Assembly: GCF_024746815.1 (NCBI RefSeq)
Contig: NZ_CP080525.1
Location: forward strand, 2,418,001 to 2,482,000
Direction of reading: 5' to 3'
Source of the DNA: Mesorhizobium sp. AR07
Lineage (GTDB): Bacteria; Pseudomonadota; Alphaproteobacteria; Rhizobiales; Rhizobiaceae
Length of the DNA stretch: 64,000 nt
In this document: in pieces, positions 1-9,168 of the stretch
Layout: each line of letters begins with the position of its first letter
Position numbering within the stretch: position 1 is the first letter of the stretch
The notes under the pieces: model-generated
What the model was told of the DNA's origin: nothing
Databases searched by the model: none
Seen by the model: only the letters and a program-made list of their open reading frames with translations
Position numbers and translations under genes: made by a program

Positions 1-394
1 TGGATTATCGTCGTCGTAACCCTCGACTAAAATGCCTGCTTCTTGTGCGGCTACGACAAACCGGGATCGAGCGTCGTCGGCAGAACGGTAGCCCTCCGGC
101 ACCTTCTCGGCGGTTTCGAAAGCATCCCTATGAATCGAAGTCCTTTCACGAGGCCAATCCGTGCTCGCGAGAAGGGCCGACGCATCGTGCGACGATCGAA
201 CCCGCTGGATCTCGCCGCCAGCGGTGAGACGTACCGTTACTGGTTTTGCGAAGAGACTGTCGTCCATGGCGAGTTCCCCGGAAGCGTTGGTCACGCTTAG
301 CGCGCGAGGGGCTGGGGAGTTGCCGTCATCTAATTCGCCGTCGCATCGCTTTCCGCACCCGGCAAAACTTTTGCAATGGCAATATAGTTTCGAA
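1..394. other. No supported gene
   Basis: The frames open here give low-complexity Arg/Ser-rich translations that look like shadows. I see no ribosome binding site followed by a convincing protein. It probably contains the degraded flank of the first stress gene. Confidence 0.4.
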
Positions 395-419
395 GGAACG
401 GTCCTCTACGACCGTCGTT
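395..419 (+). promoter_or_regulatory. EcfG-type general stress promoter
   Basis: GGAAC at 395-399, a 16-base spacer and CGTT at 416-419 match the consensus of the alphaproteobacterial general stress sigma factor EcfG exactly. The predicted start of transcription is near 427, about 30 bases before the GTG of the HTH gene at 457. Confidence 0.7.
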
Positions 420-456
420 TGCATCTTTTCGAAACGTCGATGCCACGGAGAAGAGT

Positions 457-762
457 GTGCCTGTCCTGACCCCTGAGCAATCGCGAGCGGCAAGAGCCTT
501 GTTAGACTGGCCCCAAGCAAGGCTTGGGGCCAGATCAAACCTGAGCGAAGGCACCATCCGGGATTTCGAAAAAGGAAGGCGGATCCCTTCCATAGCCAAG
601 CTCGTCGCCCTTCGTGAGGCGCTGGAGACGGCAGGTGTGGTCTTCTTGGCAGAAGGCGAAACGGCGTCTGGTGGGCCTGGCGTGCGGCTAAAGAAATCCT
701 ATGCATCCGCCACCCAGTTCCTGGATGGCGAGGCTGGGATTATCGACAAAAACGAGATGTAG
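457..762 (+). CDS. Small XRE-family HTH protein
   Basis: The 101-aa product starts with LTPEQSRAARALLDWPQ, the usual opening of short rhizobial XRE regulators. Residues 1-55 form the HTH (NLSEGTIRDFEKGRRIP is the recognition-helix region). The family usually ends in GGPGVRL, which is present here, followed by an unusual 25-residue tail. The start is GTG. It is likely a cytoplasmic DNA-binding regulator with unknown target. An EcfG-type promoter lies 38 bases upstream, so induction in general stress is inferred. It stands alone, with no co-directional partner that I trust. Confidence 0.75.
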   Translation: MPVLTPEQSRAARALLDWPQARLGARSNLSEGTIRDFEKGRRIPSIAKLVALREALETAGVVFLAEGETASGGPGVRLKKSYASATQFLDGEAGIIDKNEM

Positions 763-1293
763 ATGGCCGGCACCGCGGCCATCGAACTGTCGTTTGAATC
801 ACTGATCCAGGCGGCGCGAAATCATACGTTGCGGACCACTTTGCACGGGGGCAAGGGTTCGAACCATCCTATCGGACGTCTTTTTCGTTTGGTCGCAACG
901 CGCCTTTCCAGACGATCTCTATCCTTTCCGCGCGGTGTCGAGAAATCTCTTCCTTTGCGATTTCGATATTGCTCAAACTGCCGACCTTATATCGGCCGAG
1001 TTCCGAAACGACGGTAAAAAAGCAAATCCAATCCGTGTTGCCGCCGCGCCGGCGAGAAATATATTCAGCGTGGACTTCGACTGTAGCGTAGGGGGAAGGT
1101 CGGCTCTAGGAGGGGGGTACACTGACGCCGAGACGGCTAAAGTCTGACTCAAGGACCGTTTGGATGGTCACTGCAGTTTCCGAGGGGCCGAGATAAAATC
1201 CGCCAGCCGAACCTCATCCTGCGCGATTGGCTGGAAACGAGCGCCTATCTGCCGGCGCGAAATCGACGAGGAAAGTGAAACGGATAGGAACGC
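763..1293. other. No supported gene
   Basis: Two short open frames (from 763 and from 935) lack family resemblance and good ribosome binding sites. I treat this as non-coding or degraded DNA. Confidence 0.4.
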
Positions 1294-1653
1294 TTAGGAG
1301 TTAGCCCGGCCCGCGACTTTTTCCCTTGCGACCTTGTAGTCGCTCTCCCATGGCAACGTATCAAAGTCTGGCTGATAGCCACTTTCGCGATAATGGTCCT
1401 CTGCGACGTAACTGCCTTTTGCCCCTTCCAGCACACAGGCCCAAGGCGGGTTTCCAGGGCATCGGTAAAGGCCTACTGCTCCCATTAGGAAGTTTGCTCC
1501 ATAAAACGCCGTCATCTTACTCTGGATACGGTCCCATGGACGCTCGCGAATGTCGCCCTTCGTTGTAATGAAGGCGCTACGCAATCGCTGATCTGACGAT
1601 GTCAGGCGAGCCCTTGCGGCAAACTCGCCGGGCAAGGACCCCAACCACCTCAA
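1294..1653 (-). CDS. Hypothetical protein (119 aa)
   Basis: This is a leftward open frame with a protein-like composition (for example GAVGLYRCPGNPPWACVLEG and a C-terminal acidic/aromatic stretch). I do not recognise a family. It has no signal peptide or membrane segment. There is no obvious stress promoter upstream and the neighbourhood is littered with transposon relics, so it could be a fragment. Confidence is limited. Confidence 0.4.
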   Translation of the reverse strand: MRWLGSLPGEFAARARLTSSDQRLRSAFITTKGDIRERPWDRIQSKMTAFYGANFLMGAVGLYRCPGNPPWACVLEGAKGSYVAEDHYRESGYQPDFDTLPWESDYKVAREKVAGRANS

Positions 1654-1852
1654 ACCCGGCGAGCCTATAACCTGACGCGATCAACTGGCAAAGCTTGCGG
1701 TACAAGATGGATGCCAGCAATTTTCTCCCCAAGTGGGCCTGGTGTGCAGTTCTTCAGGAGAGCGCCGGCGGGAATGAAGTGCAGCGGGTTGTTGCTCTTC
1801 TTCTCGGGATTTGCGTTGATTTTTTGAGGTCCGGGCGGCGAGTTCGGCCCGT

Positions 1853-2110
1853 GTGGCCGGACTGCAGGCGCACCTATCCCGTGATGGCTTCTTCAGGGAC
1901 GTGAACCATGACTTCGTCGCGTCCTCCCTGGGCCGTTCCTTCAACAGCCCGCAGGCGCGTGGCGATTACGACGCCGATGGCCTCGCCGCATTCGAGCTGC
2001 ACGAGATCGAGGAGCGCTTCACCCGATGGACGGTCGATATTCATCATAACCGTCCTAAGGGACTACATGGCATGAGGCCGCTCCAGAAATGGGAACGCCT
2101 TAGCGATTCA
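1853..2110 (+). pseudogene. Remnant of Mu/Tn7-type transposase (integrase core)
   Basis: The frame encodes SLGRSFNSPQARGDYDADG followed by ELEE-like and WTVDIHHNRP segments. This is the end of the DDE integrase core of Mu/TniA-like transposases (conserved pattern: F..P.ARGDYDP...ELE..I..W..D.YHNRPH..L). The catalytic N-terminal part and the C-terminal domain are missing, and the downstream frame (to 2308) no longer resembles the family. It is a dead insertion-element fragment. Confidence 0.6.
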
Positions 2111-2349
2111 CGTCGATGGCTGCGTTTGAGTTCCGCGACCGAACACGTCGAGTCCAATGTAATTTCAGGAATCCCCACCGAGCTTCTCGCGGGACTTTCA
2201 CGCGTTTGGAAGCATCAATTGGCGACGACCCACGCCCGGAGCAGGCCTGCGGGCCACTGCGGCACAATTTCGCACTGGTTCAACCTGGGCCGTCGGAAGC
2301 GGGTTTGAACTACCGTTCAGCGTTTCAGTAAAGATTGCTCTGGAGCCTT

Positions 2350-2374
2350 GGAACAACAACGACCAGTTCCCGTT
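2350..2374 (+). promoter_or_regulatory. EcfG-type general stress promoter
   Basis: GGAAC at 2350-2354, 16 bases, CGTT at 2371-2374: a perfect match to the EcfG consensus. Transcription would start near 2382, about 65 bases upstream of the PRC-barrel gene start at 2447. Confidence 0.75.
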
Positions 2375-2446
2375 GTGTCCCGCAACAATGCTGCACCCTT
2401 TGATCGGGCCAGACATGAATTCCAACAACGCAGGATCACAACCGAC

Positions 2447-3292
2447 ATGGTCTACAAACTTTTAGCCACCACCGCACTCGCAACACTTCTCGCAACCGGC
2501 GCCTATGCGGCGAACGCAGTCCCGGCTGCTCCCGCCACCGAGAATGGTGCTTCGGGTTCGGCCGTAGCCGTTCCGGATGGCAGCCTCGTTACCAAGATCA
2601 TCGGCGCTAATGTTTACAACGGCACAGGGGCCGACGCCCAGTCAATCGGCGAGGTGAACGACATCGTCATTTCGAAGGACGGCAAAGCCCAGTCGCTCAT
2701 CATCGGCGTCGGCGGCTTCCTCGGCATAGGGGAAAAGAACGTCGCCTACGATTTCAGCAAGGCGCAATGGGCAGAGAAAGACGGCAAGCGCTGGCTCGTC
2801 GTCAAGACAACGAAGGAAGATCTGCAGGCTCTGCCTAACTTCGACGCCAAGGCCTATGATCCGGCTCCCGCGTCAAGTGCATCAAATAACGCAACGGCGC
2901 CTGCAGTGGCCGTTGCGCCCGCTGGTTCGAACGCAGCGGTCGCCGACAAATCGACGCTGACCGAAATGCCAATCGACAAAATACGCGTCGCGGATCTGGT
3001 TGGCACGACCGTTTATGGCGCCAATGACGCCAAGGTCGGCGAAATCGGCGACGTCGTTCTCACCAACGACAAGAAGGTCGATGCGGTTCTCATCAATGTC
3101 GGCGGGTTTCTGGGCATTGGCGAGAAGGAGGTGGCTGTCGGTATGGAAAAACTGAAGTTCATGACCGACAAGGCCGGCAACAGGTACCTCTATACCAACT
3201 TCACGAAGGAACAGCTGAAGGCGCAAGCCGTATACGATAAGGGCACGTATGCCCAGGCGCGTGACAAGCAGCGCATGATCGTCAACCAGTAG
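2447..3292 (+). CDS. Exported two-domain PRC-barrel protein
   Basis: The 281-aa protein has a Sec signal peptide (KLLATTALATLLATGAYA, cleavage near residue 20) and then two PRC-barrel repeats. The repeats carry the same hallmark, VGGFLGIGEK, once near residue 95 and again near residue 220, each preceded by a GE(V/I)xD(I/V)V strand. A low-complexity Ala/Pro/Ser linker joins them. PRC-barrel proteins of this exported type are common in rhizobia and often stress-induced, but their ligand is unknown. A start 33 codons upstream is open, but the ATG at 2447 begins the signal peptide, and the EcfG promoter at 2350-2374 would place the longer start outside the mRNA. A terminator follows immediately. 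Confidence 0.9.
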   Translation: MVYKLLATTALATLLATGAYAANAVPAAPATENGASGSAVAVPDGSLVTKIIGANVYNGTGADAQSIGEVNDIVISKDGKAQSLIIGVGGFLGIGEKNVAYDFSKAQWAEKDGKRWLVVKTTKEDLQALPNFDAKAYDPAPASSASNNATAPAVAVAPAGSNAAVADKSTLTEMPIDKIRVADLVGTTVYGANDAKVGEIGDVVLTNDKKVDAVLINVGGFLGIGEKEVAVGMEKLKFMTDKAGNRYLYTNFTKEQLKAQAVYDKGTYAQARDKQRMIVNQ

Positions 3293-3307
3293 TCTTTCCA
3301 CGAAGCG

Positions 3308-3341
3308 GAGCCCGCGCTTTCAACGCGCGGGCTCTTCGTTT
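3308..3341 (+). terminator. Rho-independent terminator of the PRC-barrel gene
   Basis: A perfect 10-bp GC-rich stem (3308-3317 with 3325-3334) and a 7-base loop are followed by TTCGTTT. It begins 15 bases after the stop codon. Confidence 0.8.
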
Positions 3342-3608
3342 GCGGCTTATTTCCTGTCAAAGCGAGCACAACGTGCGGACCGACCACGATATCAACGTCG
3401 TTCTACGTTGCCCAATGGCGCGGCTACTAGCACTGCTTCCGATAACAACGATCAATTTCTTCGACCAGCGCCGTGCGGACGCAAATTTCAAGGTATCTTC
3501 GACTCGCCTTCCAAGGCTACCGGTTGGCCGGTTCGCGTTTTGTCTGAATAGGGATTCCCAAATTTGAGCAAATCAGAGTCGATGTTCCGACCGTTGGAGG
3601 TGGAGAGC

Positions 3609-3730
3609 ATGGCGAAGCCTTGTTCGATGGATTTGCGAGAACGGGCGATGGTTCCCCTTAAGCCAGGCGGGACGAGCAATGAGGTTGCGGCGGCTCGCCC
3701 GTGCCTAGCGATGTGGATGGCGGTAGGGCG
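3609..3730 (+). pseudogene. IS630-type transposase N-terminal remnant
   Basis: The frame starts MAKPCSMDLRERAM and continues with a weak HTH-like segment. The opening matches the conserved N-terminus of IS630-family transposases (K.YS.DLRERV). Similarity fades after about 40 residues and there is no DDE catalytic part. It is a decayed insertion-sequence fragment. Confidence 0.5.
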
Positions 3731-3953
3731 AATTTTTCACCCACCAACGCGGCTGCTGCTGCAGCAGCAGCGCCAAATATTGTGGCAGCTGGCAGCTACG
3801 ATGAACTCAAAAGTAGTACCCGCACACTCCGGCCGCACGCGAGCGACTTGGCCAGATATCCTACCACATTGCTTTGAAAGTCCGCTCTTTCCCGACCGTC
3901 GTCTTCATCATAAATAACTGGTTCAAGAAACCTGACTCGATCATCGAGGGCCG

Positions 3954-4178
3954 ATGAAAAACTATCGCGTCGAAGAAATGGAAAATGACGACGTGCGAAG
4001 GGTCCACGTTGTCAAAGCATCGACGCCGTTCGAAGCGGCCGCAAAAGTCGTCAACCAGGAGGTCGCGCTAAGCAAGCAGCGTGAAGGCGATTGGGTCAGG
4101 GTCACGGACAAAATGAAAGGGCTGGTATTTGAGTATCGCGCTGTCGTAACAGCCGAACCGCAAACCAAACGATCCTAG
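3954..4178 (+). CDS. Hypothetical protein (74 aa)
   Basis: This small soluble protein has the pattern YRVEEMENDDVRRVHVV then FEAAAKVV, a beta-hairpin plus helix as in small rhizobial proteins of unknown function. It lies between an IS relic and the convergent stress operon. The ribosome binding site is weak (GAGGGCCG before ATG). No function can be assigned. Confidence 0.55.
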   Translation: MKNYRVEEMENDDVRRVHVVKASTPFEAAAKVVNQEVALSKQREGDWVRVTDKMKGLVFEYRAVVTAEPQTKRS

Positions 4179-4212
4179 TCGGCACGACATAGGTATGGCT
4201 TGGCTCGAGGCC

Positions 4213-4881
4213 TCAGTCAGGTCCTTTTGTGCGAGGAGGATCGCCTTCATTGTGCTGACCACCAACATGATCGCCAACAGCTGCCATGATCGCCAGGAAT
4301 GCGGCAGTGTATTTTGCAAATCCGAAGGCTTCCGCGGCTAGAAGTTTAGCGCCGTGCGAATGCTGATGGATAAACTGTGAAGCCAAGTCCTGCACCTCGC
4401 CGGAAGCTTTACCGAACAGCTCCCCTTCTTTTGCCGTTGCGTCGAACGACCGTCCTATGATGTGGCCCAGCAGCAGGCCTCCGCCCCAGCCGCCAATCGC
4501 CTTGGCTCTGGTGTAATTTGTAACCTTCCGACGTAAGCGCTGGCCACCAGCAGTGGTCACAGCATCCTTATCGCGCGTGTCGACCCTGTGGCTTTCAACC
4601 AATGTGGGGTCCACTCCTGCGCTCCTGCGGCCGATGTCAAATGCCGCGACTGCGCCCAATCCGATGAGGGCCGCTGTTCCCCCGTTTTCTTTGACACTGT
4701 CTGAGACACCGCCAACCACGCCAGCCACTTTGTCCTTCGCATAGCGAGTGGCTACTTCGGCCACATGTCGAGGCTGCAGACGGCGGCTCAACTCACTCAC
4801 GGAACGGGCAAGCGCCTGGCGCTCCACTGCGGCTTGCGCTTCGAAAGCCTGAAGCGGCCGGTCTTCACTGACTGGCGCCAT
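4213..4881 (-). CDS. DUF3618-like membrane-associated protein
   Basis: This 222-aa protein is the last gene of a three-gene leftward operon (5827 to 4213). The N-terminal 60 residues are charged and helical. A glycine/alanine-rich hydrophobic segment follows near residues 70-85 (GGTAALIGLGAVAAFDIGRR), resembling DUF3618 proteins. A second hydrophobic region lies near residues 135-150 and a third near 190-200. It overlaps the upstream holin-like gene by 17 bases, so translational coupling is likely. The operon composition is typical of stress-induced envelope proteins in rhizobia. The molecular role is unknown. Confidence 0.65.
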   Translation of the reverse strand: MAPVSEDRPLQAFEAQAAVERQALARSVSELSRRLQPRHVAEVATRYAKDKVAGVVGGVSDSVKENGGTAALIGLGAVAAFDIGRRSAGVDPTLVESHRVDTRDKDAVTTAGGQRLRRKVTNYTRAKAIGGWGGGLLLGHIIGRSFDATAKEGELFGKASGEVQDLASQFIHQHSHGAKLLAAEAFGFAKYTAAFLAIMAAVGDHVGGQHNEGDPPRTKGPD

Positions 4882-5275
4882 GACGTATTCCTTGCTTCAA
4901 GGCAGCCAAATCGCTGCGAACCTGCCTAACGGTGTGCTCGGGGGTGAGCGTCCATCCCACCAGTGCTCTTTTGGCCAAGCGGAGCGAAACAAATCCCGCT
5001 GCGAACAAGAGAATACCGACGATCAAACACGCGAATATTGCGCTTACGCCCGCGAGGACCATCGCAAGGATCAGAAACTCCACGAGGGCGAAAGCTCCGA
5101 GAATAAAGAAGCTGACGGCAGCGATCCCGCATACTCCCGAGGACAAGACATCGGAGCCCTTCTTCTTCATTTCCGCCTCAAGGAGGCGTACATCCAACCG
5201 CATCAGCGAAGCGAACTGACTGACCGCTTCGTTGATGACACTTCCAAAGGGACGTCGATCAAGCTCATCGTCCAT
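4865..5275 (-). CDS. Phage-holin-superfamily III / DUF1469-type membrane protein
   Basis: The 136-aa product has two adjacent hydrophobic helices (near residues 50-75 and 80-105), preceded by a charged helix with RLDVRLLEAEMKKKG. This is the layout of the DUF1469/holin-X family found beside nutrient-deprivation-induced proteins. Despite the family name it is a chromosomal stress gene, not a lysis gene. It is the middle gene of the operon, 27 bases after the first gene and overlapping the third. Confidence 0.75.
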   Translation of the reverse strand: MDDELDRRPFGSVINEAVSQFASLMRLDVRLLEAEMKKKGSDVLSSGVCGIAAVSFFILGAFALVEFLILAMVLAGVSAIFACLIVGILLFAAGFVSLRLAKRALVGWTLTPEHTVRQVRSDLAALKQGIRHGASQ

Positions 5276-5302
5276 GGCTAGACCTTCTCTTCGACGACCG
5301 TT

Positions 5303-5827
5303 TTACTTGTCGGAGCTACGCATGAAACGCGTAAGCATTACTCCGGCAAGGATGCCAACGCCGAAAAAGGCCGCAGGTTGACGCTGCGCGAATTTTGCGA
5401 CGGAATCGAACAATTCGCCAACATTGCGATCTCTGATGTCGGTAGATATGCGCTCGACTCCCTCGGCGGCACTACGCACCATGCCTGCAACTTGAGGTGA
5501 TTGCTTTTCAATGCCGTCGGCGGCCTCCTTAACCGAGTGCGCGATGTTGGCAATCGCATCGGCCCCGGCCGTCTTGTTGGATTCCACTGCCTCCTTGAAG
5601 GCGCCGGCAGCATCAGAGGCCACAGACCCGGCGTAATCCTTTGCATCGGTCGACACAGCCGCCGCCGCCCCCTTGAGGTTGGTGAGGGTATCGGACGCGC
5701 TTGACTTCAGCTTCCCGATTGCTTCCTCAGTCTTGCCCGAGCCCTGTGCGTCGGCAGAAGCGCCAGTCTTCCAGGAACTGTCGGATGAACCGGATCCGGT
5801 GAGGTTGTCGGTCTTCGACGGAGTCAT
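5303..5827 (-). CDS. Nutrient deprivation-induced protein (rhizobial type)
   Basis: The 174-aa protein is Ala/Ser/Lys-rich and largely helical (KLKSSASDTLTNLKGAAAAV, repeated heptads to residue 130). It ends in a hydrophobic helix with AAFFGVGILAGVMLTRFMRSS, a C-terminal membrane anchor like that of ElaB/YqjD-type proteins. Rhizobial nutrient-deprivation-induced proteins have this build. It is the first gene of the stress operon, with a strong AGGAGG Shine-Dalgarno and an EcfG-like promoter 31-55 bases upstream. Confidence 0.8.
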   Translation of the reverse strand: MTPSKTDNLTGSGSSDSSWKTGASADAQGSGKTEEAIGKLKSSASDTLTNLKGAAAAVSTDAKDYAGSVASDAAGAFKEAVESNKTAGADAIANIAHSVKEAADGIEKQSPQVAGMVRSAAEGVERISTDIRDRNVGELFDSVAKFAQRQPAAFFGVGILAGVMLTRFMRSSDK

Positions 5828-5857
5828 AATTTTAATCCTCCTGATTGATTGACAGTG

Positions 5858-5882
5858 AACTCCGCAATAGCTCTGCGGTTCC
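5858..5882 (-). promoter_or_regulatory. EcfG-like general stress promoter
   Basis: On the minus strand GGAAC (5882-5878), 16 bases and AGTT form a near-perfect EcfG promoter. Transcription would start near 5850, just ahead of the AGGAGG site of the nutrient-deprivation operon. Confidence 0.65.
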
Positions 5883-6706
5883 TAGCCGCGGAGAATATTC
5901 CCGGTCGCACTACTCCTCAGCCGAACGTACACTCCGTAGCCTCGATGCCGGTAGCGCCGACTGGCCTTCGTAGAGCCAGATATCGGACGGCCGAACCACT
6001 GCGGGAACTACGCGGCGCGCTTGCTTCGGTGCAGAGATCGAGAGCCGCCGCGGGGAACCTGATGACCGGGGCAGCCTGCCATCTTAGGTCCGTGAAAGTC
6101 CAAAGAGCGCGCTTAACCAAATGCCCCATCCAGCCTTTACCAAGCGCCTTCGAAACACGTCGAATGTCGCGGCCTGCTTGACCTGCATTCGCTGTGACGC
6201 ACCGGATTTGGCGATGGGACGAAGGGATTTCACGGCTAAAGATGGGTGCTCAAGCGAATCTAATGGCGAGGCTGGGTCAGGCTCCGGAGGTTGCTCTGCG
6301 TTTGCAGCCTTGGCAGCTCGAACGCTGTGATTTGAACGAGCATCTCCTTGGCGACTTCTACCAGTTTGGCGTCATCCTCGGACTCACAGCCGAGCGCAAG
6401 ACTTACATCGACCCGATCTCCCCTTCCCCTCGGAATTCCACCCGGACCGCGTCACGGTTCCTGCCGACGTTTCAACCAACTGCATTGTGACCTCCAAGCA
6501 CGTCGAATGCTCTGCCATGAAGGTCCAGTGGCCAATTTGGGTCCGATCTACACCGTTCGTTGTAGTGGCATCCATTCCAGCGTGCCGGACATGGTCGTCA
6601 CGGCAGAATGTCGATTCCCCACTGATGGAAATGCGAGTTACTGCGCGAGATTTTCGGCCTTCGCTGCTCCCGGAAAACAACTGCCGCAGGCGGCTGAAAT
6701 GCCGCG
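5883..6706. other. Gene-poor stretch
   Basis: Several open frames exist here but their translations are arginine/serine-rich shadows without family resemblance or ribosome binding sites. I see no supported gene. It separates the stress operon from the 3' end of the DUF2252 gene. Confidence 0.45.
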
Positions 6707-7879
6707 CTAATGTTGCGCCGATGCAAATCGCCGGCAATGCTCGAGATAAGCCTGGTCGTGGATGGAGAGCAGTTCGACCACGCTCGACCAAAGCCACGAC
6801 GGAGCATCTGGCTTTTCCATGCGCGCGCGGCCAAGTTCGGCGGTCCACGATCGCCATTCTTGACCATCCATCTGCCGACCGTGCGCGTGTCCGACCACGC
6901 CGCCCAGATAGCGTGCCATAGCCTGGATCTCATCTCCAGCAAGACGATCGATCTCGATCTTCATGTCCTGCGGGGTGATTTCGCGGATGAAGACAGCCTT
7001 GTTCATCATTCTGGTTGCCACCGCGCGGTCGCCGAGATTGGGCGACAGCGCCTTCGCACCCGTTATCACCCGCTCAGCGTAGTCTCGCGGCATTCTTGCT
7101 CCAGAAGCCGACGGAGCTGTGGCGGATGCGGCCTCCTTGATATCCAGCAACGAAACCGGACCATGCTTGCCGTCTCGGACCAGGGCCGCACAACGGAGGC
7201 GGCCAAGCGAGCTGCAGCCCTTGATCCAGTAGGCGGCATCGAGGACCTTCCAATTGTCCGGCCTCGCCTTCTCGAATCCTAGTACGATCTCCTGGAGTTC
7301 CGTCTCCTTGCAAAGCGACAGAACCGCAGAACGCTCCTTCCTGTGCAACGGCCAGAATCGTCTATCGCGAGGTAGCACCGGGCGTTTCGTTTGAAAGTTT
7401 TCCATGGCAAGGTTTCGCCACCGCCTGCGCACGGAATGCTTCAGGAGCTTTCTGATATCCTTGGGTTGGCGCAGGTGCGGTGTGCTTGCCTCGCTTTCAA
7501 CAGTTGCGGCCCCGTATCCGGCAACAAGCGCTTCGAGCGTCCTCGCAGTGGTAACGCCAGGCAGGTCGGAGTCCCGTGCAGCCGAGGCGAGCGAAAGTCC
7601 CAAGCGGATGAGATCGTGCGCAGGGTTGCCTATGACAGTCTGATCAAAGTCCCTAATCTGAACAGCGACATCGCCGTCGCGATCCGCCAAGGCGCCCAGG
7701 TTGCCCAGGTGGCAGTCTCCACAGATCCAGACGGCGGGGCCATCGGGGATCGAAGATGAACGTCTGTCGAGCCATTCATAAAACAGCTTAGTGGTGCCGC
7801 GTATGTACGCTTGCGGCGACCGAGCCATCTTGAGATTTCGCAGGGAGTCCAGAAATGCAGTCCGATCCTTGGCACTCAT
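6707..7879 (-). CDS. DUF2252 family protein
   Basis: The 390-aa protein belongs to DUF2252, a family with a kinase-like (aminoglycoside-phosphotransferase-type) fold whose substrate is unknown. Visible marks are KMARSPQAYIRG (residue 17 on), the loop VWICGDCHLGNLG (near 45-57) and IRDFDQTVIGNPAHDLIRLGL, equivalent to catalytic and metal-binding loops in the kinase fold. The frame is open further upstream to 8131, but that extension is Cys/Trp/Arg-rich and unlike the family, so I chose the ATG at 7879. An exact EcfG promoter lies at 8236-8212, implying a long leader of about 320 bases. Confidence 0.75.
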   Translation of the reverse strand: MSAKDRTAFLDSLRNLKMARSPQAYIRGTTKLFYEWLDRRSSSIPDGPAVWICGDCHLGNLGALADRDGDVAVQIRDFDQTVIGNPAHDLIRLGLSLASAARDSDLPGVTTARTLEALVAGYGAATVESEASTPHLRQPKDIRKLLKHSVRRRWRNLAMENFQTKRPVLPRDRRFWPLHRKERSAVLSLCKETELQEIVLGFEKARPDNWKVLDAAYWIKGCSSLGRLRCAALVRDGKHGPVSLLDIKEAASATAPSASGARMPRDYAERVITGAKALSPNLGDRAVATRMMNKAVFIREITPQDMKIEIDRLAGDEIQAMARYLGGVVGHAHGRQMDGQEWRSWTAELGRARMEKPDAPSWLWSSVVELLSIHDQAYLEHCRRFASAQH

Positions 7880-8211
7880 CAGTTTGCATCCGCGTTGCGC
7901 GAACGGAGTAAAAGAGGCCAAGCATGCCAGAAGCCGACAGGCGAACCTATAACATTGAGCATGGCCGCTAAACCCACAAAGGTATATTCCGTTGGCGTAC
8001 TGAGGTGTATGTCCTCGAAGGCATGCTGATAGGACCTCGGAATTGAAACCCCAGCAGAAACCGCGTTTCGAGTACCAACGCTCCTGACTCGTCCAATGCG
8101 ATTTTCGTCCGCTTCTCCGGTTCCATCTCAACCCATCATGTACTCGGAGAAAAGCATCCGTGGGCTAACCGTTCTCGAAAGAACGCCCTCAAGATTGAAT
8201 CGACGGGGTTC

Positions 8212-8236
8212 AACGGACATGCGTCGTTCGGGTTCC
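8212..8236 (-). promoter_or_regulatory. EcfG-type general stress promoter for the DUF2252 gene
   Basis: Minus-strand GGAAC (8236-8232), 16 bases, CGTT (8215-8212): a perfect consensus. The nearest leftward gene is the DUF2252 gene starting at 7879. Confidence 0.6.
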
Positions 8237-8331
8237 ACGGTCCGGGATTCGTTTTTCAAGAAGACCGCGCGCACGTGGGAACTGGGTCACTGTGGTGATA
8301 AGGCGGCCATGACAATGTCGGCGACACCGCC

Positions 8332-8361
8332 GACCTGACCCGGGTATGCCCAGGTCAGGTC
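8332..8361. repeat. Inverted repeat (hairpin)
   Basis: An 8-bp perfect stem (8332-8339 with 8354-8361) encloses a second GGG/CCC pairing. There is no T-tract on either side, so a terminator role is possible but not shown. Confidence 0.5.
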
Positions 8362-8840
8362 AGCTCGGCGCCAAATACGAAATCTCGGACGAATAGCAAC
8401 CACAACAACGCGACGAGAAGCGAACCAGTCGCTCCGTAAGACGACGCGATCGCGCCGGTGCCGAGATACAACCCATCAGCATGTCTGAGGACCGGATCGC
8501 GGATCGCGACAAGCGAATGGTTAGGAGGTCTAAAGCTGTCGTAAAGCCGCTAAGACTATCCTAGCCGGGCAGTAGACGGGTAGCGCGAGGCCTAGCCAGG
8601 CTGGCGCAACACATTGCCGGCGGAACGTCTTATTATCGGGAGCTTCGCGCTCGTATTTGCGGAATTGGTTCGCCAATCGGGGCAGATGGATTCTCGACCA
8701 CAGCCCGACGCCTCGCGATGCGGCGAAGCATCTGGAATGCCCGGCACTGCGCACTAATCTCCTTGATCGCAAATCGATCCCTCGGCGGTTGGAGGCATCT
8801 CCCATGCCTTCGGGTGTTGCCTCGCTGCTTGTCATGCGTG
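8362..8840. other. No supported gene
   Basis: Open frames on both strands lack family resemblance. I see only the divergent stress promoters on either side (8212-8236 leftward, 8841-8865 rightward). Confidence 0.4.
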
Positions 8841-8865
8841 GGAACGTCGTCCGACACGAAACGTT
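8841..8865 (+). promoter_or_regulatory. EcfG-type general stress promoter
   Basis: GGAAC at 8841-8845, 16 bases, CGTT at 8862-8865: an exact consensus. It sits 90 bases ahead of the 70-aa gene at 8956. Confidence 0.7.
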
Positions 8866-8955
8866 GATTGATCAGCTGCGGGACATGAATGCTTTACCAC
8901 GCATCCTCTTTGCCCTGCGGCTGACCGACCGGGATTTCAGAAAGGAGTTGATCTC

Positions 8956-9168
8956 ATGCTGCCACATGTCGAGCCAACCGACCTGGCCGCATCGGTTGAC
9001 GAACTCTTGAATAATCTGGGCGGTGCACCTCTCTCGATGAAGGCCGCGATAGCATCGTTGCGCGCGACAACAGGCACAGAGCGCTCCGACGCCGATTTAG
9101 AGGGCCTGATAACCAAGAAGGGGACAGTCAGCGCGGTGACGATCCTGTTCGACAGAGAAAGCTCGTAA
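8956..9168 (+). CDS. Hypothetical stress protein (70 aa)
   Basis: This small soluble alpha-helical protein (VDELLNNLGG, then MKAAIASLRATTGTERSDADLEGLI) is preceded by a strong GAAAGGAG site 8 bases before ATG and by a perfect EcfG promoter. I recognise no family. The transcription signals make it a credible gene despite its size. Confidence 0.65.
   Translation: MLPHVEPTDLAASVDELLNNLGGAPLSMKAAIASLRATTGTERSDADLEGLITKKGTVSAVTILFDRESS

Noticed and set aside
763..1147. Two short frames after the HTH gene
   Set aside because: Arg/Ser-rich, no family resemblance or Shine-Dalgarno; likely chance frames in GC-rich DNA.
4865..5275. Holin of a second prophage
   Set aside because: The holin-like family name is misleading: neighbours are nutrient-deprivation and DUF3618-like proteins with a stress promoter, and no endolysin is near.
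7880..8131. 84-residue N-terminal extension of the DUF2252 gene
   Set aside because: Cys/Trp/Arg-rich sequence unlike the family; the start at 7879 fits the domain better.
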